Shown in pieces: positions 36,063 to 44,750 of a stretch of DNA of 64,000 nt. The notes under the pieces are model-generated. The model made no database searches. It was not told the origin of the DNA and saw nothing but the letters and a program-made list of their open reading frames with translations. The stretch lies in NCBI RefSeq assembly GCF_009761815.1, contig NZ_RWIN01000028.1:1-64000 (forward strand). Reading direction: 5' to 3'. Made by a program: the position numbers and the translations under genes. This DNA comes from Pseudomonas sp. PB120 (lineage in GTDB: Bacteria; Pseudomonadota; Gammaproteobacteria; Pseudomonadales; Pseudomonadaceae). The first letter of the stretch is position 1; every line of letters begins with the position of its first letter.

Positions 36063-36475
36063 TTTCCGAGTTTCAGAGCTGGATGATCGGGATGAAGCAG
36101 CGTTGCTACCGCCATCACCAAATCGTCCATTGACCACGGCTTTTGCAGATAGATTGTGGAGGCAGGCACCGCTGACGGGTCTAGCTCGTAGCCTGAGGTT
36201 AGAATCGCGGCGGTCAAGGGCCATTTCGACTTAACCAACTCAATGAATTCCGTGCCCTTGAGCTTGCCCGGAAGGCTTTGATCAACGACTACCAACGGAC
36301 AACCATCGGGCATCCCCAGCAAGTATGTCAAAGCGTCATCGGCAGATTGGAAATCCAACGGCCTGAGTCCGACCTCGGTTAGAATTTCCACCGTCAACAT
36401 CCTCAGTGCTGGTTCGTCCTCGACAACGACTACCCATCCAGTCAGCGGAAGCAGCTTTTCCCACTTTGCCTTCAT
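36056..36475 (-). CDS. Stand-alone response-regulator receiver
   Basis: 139 residues forming a single CheY-like receiver: acidic pair E19-D20, phosphoacceptor D65 (LVVVDQSLPG), T93/S94 and K112 (YLQKPW). No output domain and no adjacent histidine kinase. It may be phosphorylated by a host kinase and act through protein contacts, or act as a phosphate sink. Similar lone receivers are scattered in Pseudomonas accessory DNA. It converges on the DUF1652 gene. Confidence 0.88.
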   Translation of the reverse strand: MKAKWEKLLPLTGWVVVVEDEPALRMLTVEILTEVGLRPLDFQSADDALTYLLGMPDGCPLVVVDQSLPGKLKGTEFIELVKSKWPLTAAILTSGYELDPSAVPASTIYLQKPWSMDDLVMAVATLLHPDHPALKLGNH

Positions 36476-36977
36476 GCTCGGGCCTCATTCGGGTATCAGC
36501 ACAGGTTGCGATCAAGGCAAGATTACGCGGTTTTCGAGCTGTAACTAGCGAGACAAGTTACAAGGCGGATCGAAGGACCCAACTCGAGGCTGGATATGTT
36601 GTTCTTTCTACCCCTTGGCACTCTGAACGAAAGCGGAATTAGTCTCGATGTCGGCACCCGTATCCGGGAACGGCCGCACTGTTGGCTGCCCCACTATTGG
36701 GGAATCTCACCTGAAGGGTTATGCCCCTGCCGTGAACAAGCAACTCACTACCCGTTGGCTTAGTTTTTGCTCCGCTGCTCGTACTCATCATTCGTTGATC
36801 ATCGAACCGGAGATTAAAGCCTTGTGGAAACATCCGCTTCTGCTTGGAATTACGTGTGCTATCGCGATCCTTACATTGGGGTTGGCCATGAGCATTACCC
36901 TAATGCTGTGGCAGATGAGATAAACGACTTCTTTAACCGATCTCTGTCTACGGCCTGTTGCAAAGCCTAGCTGGTTC
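36476..36977. other. Gap with possible small membrane ORF
   Basis: About 500 bp without a firm gene. An open frame at 36648-36923 (plus) ends in a convincing hydrophobic helix (LLLGITCAIAILTLGLAMS) but its N-terminal half looks non-biological; translation could start internally. No SD decides this. Confidence 0.3.
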
Positions 36978-37196
36978 CTAAGACTGCCGTAGCCGCATGA
37001 TGGCGTCTGTGATCGCTTGTGCGTTCGTGTCCAGCGTTTCCATGGCCGCCATTGCGTTAGCGGCAACATTTTCCACGCCATTTTCTGACAACCACTTGGT
37101 CACCTCTTCAATGGCAGCACCCAGGGCGTGCTGGTTGTGCAAGAGCAATGTCAGTGCGTCCGCTGTGGCGATGTTGGCATCTGAATTATCTGGCAT
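36978..37196 (-). CDS. Small helical protein of Pseudomonas islands
   Basis: 72 residues starting MPDNSDANIATADALTLLLH, largely alpha-helical with alternating Ala, Leu and Glu (AIEEVTKWLSENGVENVAANAMAAMETLDTNAQAITDAIM). No recognised domain. Start at ATG 37196 rather than the 27-codon upstream extension, which is low-complexity and lacks an SD; CAAGGAC lies about 5 bp upstream of the chosen start. Function unknown. Confidence 0.5.
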   Translation of the reverse strand: MPDNSDANIATADALTLLLHNQHALGAAIEEVTKWLSENGVENVAANAMAAMETLDTNAQAITDAIMRLRQS

Positions 37197-37527
37197 GTCT
37201 ACCGTCCTTGAGTGGTGGTGCTGAAAGCCTAGATCATTACGCTGCTGGCTGGGAAGGGGTAGGTAATTACTCAACAAGGTTGCTGATTTTGACCGGCAGA
37301 TTCCGGCCTAAGGCAGTCAATCGCCCAAGGTCTGTCGGGATTGCAAGCGGTCGGTTACAGTAGAACTCGTGCAATTCAGAATTTGGGAGAATTGGATGAC
37401 TGGTAAGGTGATAATTGTCCTAAAATACAATTTGCTGTCCTTTTAAGATGCTACCGCGCGTGGGAACTCGGTTGCCAACAACTCGAAGTATCTCTCGTAA
37501 CAGCGTACTGTTAATTAAGGATTTTGG
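37197..37527. other. Upstream region of the nuclease candidate
   Basis: 331 bp, becoming AT-rich towards the right. TAAAATACAAT at 37421-37431 offers overlapping -10 hexamers for the next gene, but no good -35 is seen. Otherwise nothing is recognised. Confidence 0.3.
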
Positions 37528-38970
37528 ATGAGTAAGAGACGGATTTTAACCATCGGACTTGATTTGGCTACCGATGATACCGAATATGTTGAGTTTTCAT
37601 CTAAGATTTCTCTCTTAGATTGGGATATAGTTCTATTCAAGCCTGAAATAGATGATTTTGTCCGTGGCTGCACGCGGAGTTATCAGGGGCGGCCAAGACT
37701 TGATGAAGTTCAATCATTTCAGCTAAAAGAGAGTTGCGAACATTGGCGGCGAGAGATAAAGCAAGCCGTTGAAGCGGGTAAAACCGTCTTTGTATTCCTG
37801 CCGATACCGCTCGACGTGTATGTTGATACGGGAAGCCGTCAATACTCAGGTACTGGAAGAAATCAAAAAACTACTGTACTGGTTGAGCCTTACAGTAACT
37901 ACGAAGCTTTGCCAATGGACATCCCAAAAGTTATCGCAAGCGGAAGCTCTATGAAGGTTGCACCGAAAGGTGGGGACATTATTTCTGCTTATTGGGCACA
38001 ATTTGAATCATTGTCTACCTATCAGGTAACAATGAGTGGTTCCGATGTTCCAGCATGCTTAACGACAAAGGCCGGAGACAAACCGGTCGGAGCAATCTAT
38101 CGAATGGGTGCCTCACATGGCACGTTGCTGCTTCTTCCCGATTTGGATTTCTACGACGAGAGTTACATGCTCGACGATGACGAGTGTTCTTGGAGCAAGG
38201 AAGGGGAGCAATTTGCGAGTCGGATGATGGCGTGTGTGGTAGGGATAGATAAAGTTCTTCGTTCAAGTTCCGAGAAGACTCCGGAGCCGAAGTGGGCGTC
38301 GGATTCAGAGTTCGTGCTCAAGGCTGAATTAGAGTTAAGGGTTCAGCTGTTACATGCCGAGCATGTCCTTGAGGAAGCCCAGAAAAATAAGGAAATAATA
38401 GTTGATAGCCTAGCGAAGGCTGGATCCTTGCGAGCCTTGCTATTTGAAAAGGGCAAAGCTCTTGAATTCGCAATTATTGACGCTTTGCGGCTGTTAGGGT
38501 TTACCGTTTCAAATTTTCAGAACGCAGAGTCAGAGTTTGATGTGGTTTTTGAATGCGATCAGGGAAGATTAGTAGGCGAGGCTGAAGGTAAGGATACCAA
38601 AGCAGTTAATATCGAAAAACTTCGACAGCTTGCAATGAATATACATGAGGATTTGGCGCGGGAAGAAGTCAGCATACCCGCGAAGCCAGTGCTTTTTGGA
38701 AACGGTTATAGGCTATTGGCACTCCATGAAAGAGCCGACCCGTTTACCACGAAATGCCATAGTGCGGCTGCTAGCTCGTCAACAGCATTAGTATTTACTC
38801 CGGATCTCTTTCCAGTGGCGAAATATATTCATTCTAAAAATGACTCAGCCTATGCTCGGCTGTGCAGGGAGGCGATCTTGTCAAGCACTGGGCGAGTAGT
38901 ATTTCCAATAGCACCCGCTCTAGATGACGCGAGTGAGGCGACGAGCTTCATCGAAGAACCTGCGAGCTAG
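37528..38970 (+). CDS. Putative PD-(D/E)xK nuclease with N-terminal Rossmann-like domain
   Basis: 480 residues, AT-rich codon use. The C-terminal third matches the restriction-endonuclease-like pattern: helix glutamate E313 (ALEFAIIDALRLLGF), D338 (SEFDVVFE), then E353-x-K355 (VGEAEGKD), with a following beta-alpha unit. The N-terminal 240 residues look like a class I glutamine-amidotransferase-like or flavodoxin-like fold ending in GTLLLLPDLDF, with no catalytic Cys-His pair evident. A coiled-coil-like connector lies at about 270-305. No methyltransferase partner is adjacent. A defence nuclease role is inferred from the fold, island location and isolation. Confidence 0.6.
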   Translation: MSKRRILTIGLDLATDDTEYVEFSSKISLLDWDIVLFKPEIDDFVRGCTRSYQGRPRLDEVQSFQLKESCEHWRREIKQAVEAGKTVFVFLPIPLDVYVDTGSRQYSGTGRNQKTTVLVEPYSNYEALPMDIPKVIASGSSMKVAPKGGDIISAYWAQFESLSTYQVTMSGSDVPACLTTKAGDKPVGAIYRMGASHGTLLLLPDLDFYDESYMLDDDECSWSKEGEQFASRMMACVVGIDKVLRSSSEKTPEPKWASDSEFVLKAELELRVQLLHAEHVLEEAQKNKEIIVDSLAKAGSLRALLFEKGKALEFAIIDALRLLGFTVSNFQNAESEFDVVFECDQGRLVGEAEGKDTKAVNIEKLRQLAMNIHEDLAREEVSIPAKPVLFGNGYRLLALHERADPFTTKCHSAAASSSTALVFTPDLFPVAKYIHSKNDSAYARLCREAILSSTGRVVFPIAPALDDASEATSFIEEPAS

Positions 38971-39285
38971 TGCGTCCAGCGGGCGGCGGTAGGTTGGAGT
39001 TGAATAGCCGGTTACGCCTTTAAATCGCCGGAAAGCAAGTCAAAGACTAGCGGCTACCCAAATTTTCAATCTTTACGTTAGCCCCTGCCCGAAACTACCC
39101 GTAAATCTGGGTGGAAATATTGCAGCGCCTATCCGGTGCAAGACGGAATCCTTGGTCTGTCTGGGTCGAGGTTAAGAGCCAATTCCGTGCCACCTCGCTC
39201 TCAGCATTTTTGTTTATGAAATATGGTTGGCACTAAAAAGCCGCCCGTAGGCGGCTATTAGTCACGCTGGCAGAACTTACAGCGC
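38971..39285. other. Gap between nuclease gene and recombinase
   Basis: 315 bp between the convergent nuclease and compact recombinase genes. Apart from the terminator at 39234-39256 no feature is recognised. Confidence 0.3.
39234..39256 (-). terminator. Terminator of the compact recombinase gene
   Basis: AGCCGCC/GGCGGCT with a CGTA loop; on the minus strand it is followed by TTTTT. Confidence 0.85.
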
Positions 39286-39840
39286 CTAGAACACGAACTC
39301 ATGGTAGGTGGCGTTGACCTCAGCCTGAGTGATGCCTATGTACGCCATGGTGACAGCGGGGCTGGAGTGGTTCAGTACCTTGCAAATCTTCTCGATTGAC
39401 ACCCCGCCGTTGTACATCAGCCAGCCACGAGTCTTTCGCATCGAGTGAGTACCAAGTTGCAGGCTCATTTCCTCACCTACGGCCTTGAAGGCGTTGGCTA
39501 CAGCGATGCGGCTTACTGCCTTGCCCTTGGCCCGGTTGCTGTCCACCTCGAACAGGTAAGTGTGCGTGGGGTGAGCAGCCCTGCGGCGGCCTACGATGGT
39601 TTTAACAGAACTGTTCAGGTCAATGATGCGGGTCTTACCGGTCTTGCCTTCTTTGATCACCAGCTTGTCGCCTTGCACATCTTCGAAGGTAAGGCTGAGT
39701 AGGTCACTGATGCGAAGGGCAGTGTTGACCCCGAACCGCCAGATGTCCGCGTACAGAGAATTGCCCCTGGCGTTCTTGGTCAGCTTGCGGGAAATGGTTT
39801 CGGCTTCACCCTGTGTTTTCACGGCTTCTACGATGTTCAT
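39286..39840 (-). CDS. Compact tyrosine recombinase (catalytic domain only)
   Basis: 184 residues with all catalytic residues of tyrosine recombinases: R43 (ALRISDLL), K66 or K69 (KEGKTGKTR), H132-x-x-R135 (HSMRKT), H158 (LNHSSPAV) and Y167 (MAYIG). It lacks the core-binding and arm-binding N-terminal domains, a size typical of small phage- or island-borne recombinases of the FimB-like length class. ATG at 39840 follows CTAGAG. It is a second recombinase besides the full integrase at 45.0-46.0 kb; it may drive excision, dimer resolution or an older integration. TTAACA repeats crowd its promoter. Confidence 0.88.
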   Translation of the reverse strand: MNIVEAVKTQGEAETISRKLTKNARGNSLYADIWRFGVNTALRISDLLSLTFEDVQGDKLVIKEGKTGKTRIIDLNSSVKTIVGRRRAAHPTHTYLFEVDSNRAKGKAVSRIAVANAFKAVGEEMSLQLGTHSMRKTRGWLMYNGGVSIEKICKVLNHSSPAVTMAYIGITQAEVNATYHEFVF

Positions 39841-39846
39841 CTCTAG

Positions 39847-39981
39847 TTAACACTCCATGGAGTTTCCCGCTGATGTGTTAAGTAGAGCACGTTCCTTTGG
39901 ATGGAGTCCAGTGTTTCTGTGGGGTCGCTTATTAACACAATACTATTCTGTTAATTAGACACGATCCTGTGACCTTAACAG
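39847..39981. repeat. TTAACA repeats upstream of the compact recombinase
   Basis: TTAACA occurs five times in 135 bp: TTAACAC at 39847 and 39932, GTGTTAA (inverted) at 39875-39881, TGTTAA (inverted) at 39949, and TTAACAG at 39975. The perfect palindrome CTCCATGGAG lies between the first two. These look like binding sites for the recombinase or for a regulator. Confidence 0.5.
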
Positions 39982-40550
39982 GCAATTATCTCCTGAGCAG
40001 AAAGTAGCCACGGTTGATAACTAACGAACAAAGGCTGGTTGCCGAGTGGTTGGCTAGCCCCGATGTATTGCAGGAAGTGGCGATTGTTGGTTGAGTGAGC
40101 GAGGGACAGCGGGAAATTTGCAGTTGCGAATAAACCTTCGTGTGGCTGGCGTTCGGCTTAGCCCCTCCGCTCGCAATTCCAACGTTTCCGGGGCTTTCGA
40201 CAAGAGTAGAGGCTTGGGTGCGAAGCAAGGCAGGGGGGGCGAGGGGGAGTTTTGCATTAGTTCCGGCAATAGCTTCTGCATTTAGATCAGCTGATTTTTC
40301 AATCACTTCTTTCGTGAGCAGGTCGTGAAAGCATCTGGTGAAGTCGCCAAGCTTCACCGACCCGCCCCCACACCGACTCTGTTGACTGGACCGGTTGCTG
40401 GCCCTGCTCTCATTGCAGACGTGGTAGCGATTGCCAATTAATATCTACTCGCGTTGGGGAAAAGTGACGGGGCTCGTTCGGGGGAGGCGTCCCGTAGGCT
40501 ACTGCGATCAAACACTTTCCCTGCTCTTGCGGTAGAGCTTCGAATGCTGA
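39982..40550. other. Gap with no supported gene
   Basis: About 570 bp. A 123-codon minus-strand frame (39986-40357) begins plausibly (MKLGDFTRCFHDLLTKEVIEKSADL) and then turns compositionally odd, so it may be the decayed start of a small gene. Nothing else is recognised. Confidence 0.3.
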
Positions 40551-41471
40551 CTAGTCAGGCATCAGTAAATCATTGTATTTGCTGGGCACTAGCGCAATCT
40601 CACCCCAAGCAAGTCTGTCTACGGCCAATCCGCTGCCATTCTGAGTGATGACCCCGTAGAACATAACGATCCGTCCCGTCGAATCGTCGTTTATACCCTT
40701 TTCTCTACAGAACCCATCTTGAAGCTTGATAGTGAAATCCCCAATTGCTGAATCGCACTCGAGCCGAGTCATACGTATGTTGCTGGAGTGACTTCCCGCG
40801 TTCCGGCTGCTCTTGACTCTTCCGAAGTACAGGCAGGGTGACTGTTCCGTGCTAAGAATGTTGGACGGCAGCTCGTTTACATTTGTCAGCAGATCGGCCA
40901 GCTGTACTGCGTGCTGAGCTTCCGGGAGGAAAAAATACTTGTCTTTGTTGACTTCAAAGTTGGAGCAAATCCCTGCAACAGTAGTGATTACGCTTGGCAG
41001 CTGGAAAGTTTCTCCCTGATGACGGCCTATCGGTACCGCTGCCAAGGGCCCACTGACGTCCTCAACGGCAGTTTCATCATAGTCGACACCTGGTGTGCCC
41101 AGAATTTCCGGTTTGGACTGGAGAAATCCTTTGATAATTGTTATCTGATTATGATCGATTGCTCGCTTAGCTTCCTCCCATGTGTCGTAGCGTTTACCTT
41201 TGGGCTTTTTGGCCCTCAGAACGCAAGCAACATGCTGCCATCGACTTAGGTGACGATAGAAGGGATCGCGCAGGTTGGTAAAACGATCTTTTACCTTAGG
41301 GGTACGCTCAACGTTCGTACAGCAGCAAGGGCAGAAAAGGTTACCCGCCATCTCTTCTTCGTACTCGTCCGGCGTGACTCTCCGACTCGCCTTCAAAGCG
41401 TCTCGGTTACCGCCATCGTATTTCCAGTCGAGCAGATGATGAGCGTAGGCAATTTTTCTCTTGGTAGACAT
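40551..41471 (-). CDS. Unknown protein with Cys-rich zinc-binding N-terminus
   Basis: 306 residues. The N-terminus has LFCPCCCTNVERTP followed by PFYRHLSRWQHVACVLR, a Cys/His arrangement that could bind zinc and loosely recalls the CxxC...H...C finger of CoiA-like proteins. The middle and C-terminal parts are alpha/beta with no motif I can name. SD weak. It is alone and transcribed towards the compact recombinase. Function unknown; a nucleic-acid-related role is only a guess. Confidence 0.55.
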   Translation of the reverse strand: MSTKRKIAYAHHLLDWKYDGGNRDALKASRRVTPDEYEEEMAGNLFCPCCCTNVERTPKVKDRFTNLRDPFYRHLSRWQHVACVLRAKKPKGKRYDTWEEAKRAIDHNQITIIKGFLQSKPEILGTPGVDYDETAVEDVSGPLAAVPIGRHQGETFQLPSVITTVAGICSNFEVNKDKYFFLPEAQHAVQLADLLTNVNELPSNILSTEQSPCLYFGRVKSSRNAGSHSSNIRMTRLECDSAIGDFTIKLQDGFCREKGINDDSTGRIVMFYGVITQNGSGLAVDRLAWGEIALVPSKYNDLLMPD

Positions 41472-41970
41472 CAGGTAATCCCATGGAGGTTGGTACTGTC
41501 AACTAGCCGTACCGATAAACGAAAATTAAGAAGGTGGGGCACAAGATTGGTGCTTGGCAAAACAATCTCCGTATGTTCGATAAATTTCACTGACGGAGGC
41601 TTCAGTGCAGCGGCTGCATACTAAGAACCTTCTAATGAGCGACCTCTAGCCCATCTGGTTAGCTATTTAAATGGCTTGTCGATGGAAAAACATTGCACGT
41701 TAGCGATGAGTTTATTGACGCTCCTTATGCGGTGCTGCATGGTTAACATCAAGGTCACGGGTGATGCAGCACCACTCCACCCTAGAATAGAAGTGTTATT
41801 TTGCCTCACGGCTAACATGTGATCATTGGGCTAGGGGCAGAAAAGCCCCACAAGCTTTTGATTTTAACTGTGTGGTGTAATGTGACGTGCCGTCACGTAA
41901 TAATAGTCAGTGCAATTCTCAGCACAGCTGGAACTGCTTATTATCGTGGAAAAAACCTCTTAAAGAATCT
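41472..41970. other. Gap with GTGACG palindrome
   Basis: About 500 bp downstream of the ATPase gene. GTGACG-TGC-CGTCAC at 41882-41896 is a perfect inverted repeat that could be an operator. No gene is supported. Confidence 0.35.
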
Positions 41971-43476
41971 TTAAGAAGAAATTTCCGACTGGTCTGTTTG
42001 CTGCAACTGTCGGTGCGGGCTGAGCCAGCTACTTACCGTTCTCGGGGTCTTCCCGATCTCTTTGGCGATGTCATCGATGTTGTGCTTCTGCTCCCATAGG
42101 CAGATGGCCTTCTGCTTTAGACTCTCTCTCTTAATTCTTGAGGCCGACTCCGGTGCTATGTAATCTTCAGAGAAAGCTTCGTTAATCTCGCAATTACCTA
42201 TCTTTTCTGCGAGGAAGTTTGCGATATCTAGGTCTTGCACAAATAACAAGATATTGGATAGGCTTGTTCTTGACCTCAGGGCGGTTCTGCAAACAGATTG
42301 AAGGGTGGACTCGTAAAACCGTTCATACTTCACTGCTTCCTTGATTTCAGTGGAGGTTACTGCGCTCTCGATAGAGAGTAGTTCTGCAAGTGTATTTAAG
42401 CTCCTGATTTCGATTGGGGTTATGTTGCCGTGCTGTAGGCAAATGGCAATGTTGTATTCGGAGTATTCGTTGATGCCTCTGTTGTCGATGGGGATGAATT
42501 TTATATTGCTCTCGTCATGGCCTAGTGGAACTGGTAGTTCAGGTTCGCACCACTTATGTGCCACTAGAATCGCTTTCCTTTTTCCGATGATTCTAAATAC
42601 ATCGACTCTCAGCCAAGCATCTAACAAGCAATCTTCTTGATAGTCTGGGTAAAGCTTACCTGCCTTCATTAGTGCTGCGCTTTTAGAGTAAGACCTGTTC
42701 CTGAAGAAAGGGTGTATCTCTACCTTGTTTCCATACCCAGAAAAATCTATGTTTGCCTCGATGGGGCGAATGCACCATCCTGCTCCTTTCAGAGTAACTC
42801 CAAGAAGCGTTTTTTCTACTTCAGCCCCCATGATCACCGCTTCCTCTGCTGCATCGAATGCAGGGATGTAGTGTTTAACCCCAATGATTCTAACGGTTCG
42901 CTTCAGCTTGGAGTCGAGTTCTTCAACTTCAACAACATACCTGCAATCTAGTAATGCCTTGAGAATGCTGCGTGCATCAGAGGTAAGAGTTGAATCGTCT
43001 CCGTTGGCCAGTCCTTCAATTAGCGTAAGGCAATCGTCTTTCGCATTTACTCTGTTCTTGTCGCCTACTTTGGTCACGTCGGTGATGCTGCCAAACGCTT
43101 TACGGTAGGAGAGATCGGTAAAGTTGTGTGTCGAACAATCCCAAGTTGTCGGGACCTCATCTAGGTATAGTCTCCATCCATGCAGGGTTTCAGGGTTGAT
43201 CAGCCTCAGTGACTCGTGTGTACAAATGAGAATCCTGTGCGTGCGGTTGATCAGGCTTTCCTCTAGACACTGCACGACAGAACCCTCTACGGTACTGCTA
43301 TCGATGGCATTGAAATCCATCTTCAGTTCTCGCATTCGGTTTTGCACTTCCGCTGAAAGAATCTTGGTTGGAAATACAAGTACAGAGCATTGATCGTCTA
43401 TCTTGGTGAGTCGGTTAATTAGCCAAGATGTTTTTCCTGCTCCTGGCGGTGCAATTAATGCGTGTATAACTTTCAT
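41971..43476 (-). CDS. P-loop ATPase/helicase-like protein with C-terminal HTH
   Basis: 501 residues from ATG 43476. Walker A IAPPGAGKTS at residues 8-17 follows the start almost directly. Walker B-like LYLDEVP has D106-E107. The THESL and FPTKIL segments fit a DEAD/DEAH-type superfamily 2 N-terminal domain, but a complete motif VI is not clear. The last 40 residues contain a helix-turn-helix (IDDIAKEIGKTPRTVSSWL, about 467-485), resembling Xre or transposase-type DNA binding. It is downstream of the 140-residue gene and the iteron-like array. A replication or partition role for the element is plausible; defence is the alternative. The upstream 50-codon extension is rejected for lack of similarity. 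Confidence 0.7.
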   Translation of the reverse strand: MKVIHALIAPPGAGKTSWLINRLTKIDDQCSVLVFPTKILSAEVQNRMRELKMDFNAIDSSTVEGSVVQCLEESLINRTHRILICTHESLRLINPETLHGWRLYLDEVPTTWDCSTHNFTDLSYRKAFGSITDVTKVGDKNRVNAKDDCLTLIEGLANGDDSTLTSDARSILKALLDCRYVVEVEELDSKLKRTVRIIGVKHYIPAFDAAEEAVIMGAEVEKTLLGVTLKGAGWCIRPIEANIDFSGYGNKVEIHPFFRNRSYSKSAALMKAGKLYPDYQEDCLLDAWLRVDVFRIIGKRKAILVAHKWCEPELPVPLGHDESNIKFIPIDNRGINEYSEYNIAICLQHGNITPIEIRSLNTLAELLSIESAVTSTEIKEAVKYERFYESTLQSVCRTALRSRTSLSNILLFVQDLDIANFLAEKIGNCEINEAFSEDYIAPESASRIKRESLKQKAICLWEQKHNIDDIAKEIGKTPRTVSSWLSPHRQLQQTDQSEISS

Positions 43477-43700
43477 AAATAGTTCGGATTTAAAGTGATT
43501 AACTGATTTCAGGACGTAGCAATGCACTGCCAGAGCTGTGATTCTCTGGTTAAAGGTATGTGAAGTCTCAACAACGCTCTGGCAGCTTTTGATGAAGCGT
43601 GTCGCTGGGGAATGATCGTAAACCAAATTTTCCCGATTCTGCGACCTTTTAGAGCTAGGGCGGCGTTTGACGAAGGTTTGATTGATAGTGTGGGGCGATA

Positions 43701-44123
43701 TTAATCATCATTGATGATGTTTTCTTTTTCTTGGTCTACCTGTTCCTTCCATTTGGTCATCCGGTATTTACGATAGTCTAGTAGGTCTGGCAGCGTGGGT
43801 TTAACCTGAGGGTAGTGAGTGGAAAATGCTTTTAGAAACTCAACGTCGGAATGACTCGCAGTTACCGAAAAATACTCGGCATGTTCATCGTAGTCACGTG
43901 TTACACCTCGTACTTCTCCGCTGGCCGTGACCTGAAGAAAATATTCTGGAGAGGTAATAAAGTCATCGTAATCCTCGTTGGTAGGGGGCATTAGGTTGAT
44001 GTCAATTACGAAGGCCCACTCAATTGGGTGGAGCTCTCCATGTTCAGGGTTAATGAATGGTAGGTTGTCATAGAAGAAGTGGTCTTTGAGGTTTTCTGTG
44101 GGGAGTAGTGTTTTATTTGTCAT
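43701..44123 (-). CDS. Acidic protein of unknown function
   Basis: 140 residues, acidic, starting MTNKTLLPTENLKDHFFYDN. The middle has DINLMPPTNEDYDDFITSPEYF. No transmembrane segment or catalytic motif. Same direction as the ATPase gene, with a 224-bp gap between. It is the first gene after the iteron-like array and may be co-transcribed with the ATPase. Not recognised. Confidence 0.6.
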   Translation of the reverse strand: MTNKTLLPTENLKDHFFYDNLPFINPEHGELHPIEWAFVIDINLMPPTNEDYDDFITSPEYFLQVTASGEVRGVTRDYDEHAEYFSVTASHSDVEFLKAFSTHYPQVKPTLPDLLDYRKYRMTKWKEQVDQEKENIINDD

Positions 44124-44481
44124 AAGGCAATACCTGTCAGTCTCTCACAAAGCTTCATGGTTGAGCATGATGTGGGAGTGGTTAATGACTGTTGTTAACG
44201 ATGTATCTTAAAGGTTAGCTTGGTGCGTGCGTATATGGAGCTGGCTCGCTCTTAAAACGAGCTTGCAGTTGTTTAATTAATTTTTCTGTCTCCGGTTTTT
44301 AGGTTTTGTAACTTTGGCTATGAGAGGTGGTTAGACAAAGAGCTTTGCTGTTTCATGGTTTTCCTTCGCCCTGCGGATGTCGTTTCGTGGCTTCATCAAA
44401 CCCATTTTTTTTCGCTCGTCAACCCCCCGGATCCACATTTTTTTTGTGTTGGCATAGTTGGTGTTATGGCGTTAGTTAGTT
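44124..44481. other. AT-rich non-coding region left of the repeats
   Basis: 358 bp with homopolymer runs (TTTTTTTT) and no supported gene. It presumably contains the promoter of the 140-residue gene. Confidence 0.35.
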
Positions 44482-44613
44482 AGTGTTCGACTTTTCCTAA
44501 GTTAGTGTTTGACTTTTCGTATATTAGTGTCCGGCTTTTCGTTTTTTAGTGTCAGACTTTTCGTTGGTAAGTGTTCGACTTTGCGACGGAAAGTGTTTGA
44601 GTTTTATTTTGTT
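44482..44613 (+). repeat. Six 22-bp iteron-like direct repeats
   Basis: Units begin at 44482, 44504, 44526, 44548, 44570 and 44592, an exact 22-bp period. The core is AGTGTTNGACTTTTCG; the last unit is degenerate (AGTGTTTGAGTTTTAT). A 22-bp period equals two helical turns and matches many plasmid iterons. The strand to the right (44606-44700) is almost free of A and C runs, being GT-rich. Iteron origin, Tn7/Mu-like transposase-binding array, or operator array are the options. Confidence 0.85.
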
Positions 44614-44750
44614 GCTGTTTTGATTCTGGTTGATTGATGTTGGTCTATATCGTTGTGTGATTTGTTGGTTTTTTTGTACGTGTTGATCGTTGTATGTGCA
44701 AAAAGTCTTGATGTCGGTATCCCGCAAACAGTGGGTCTTCTTTGGTATTG

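Noticed and set aside
44482..44613. CRISPR array
   Set aside because: The period is 22 bp including a spacer of about 6 bp, too short for repeat plus spacer, and no cas gene is in the window.
44524..44727. 67-codon minus-strand frame across the 22-bp repeats
   Set aside because: Its sequence is a read of the repeat array and GT-rich tract; no SD.
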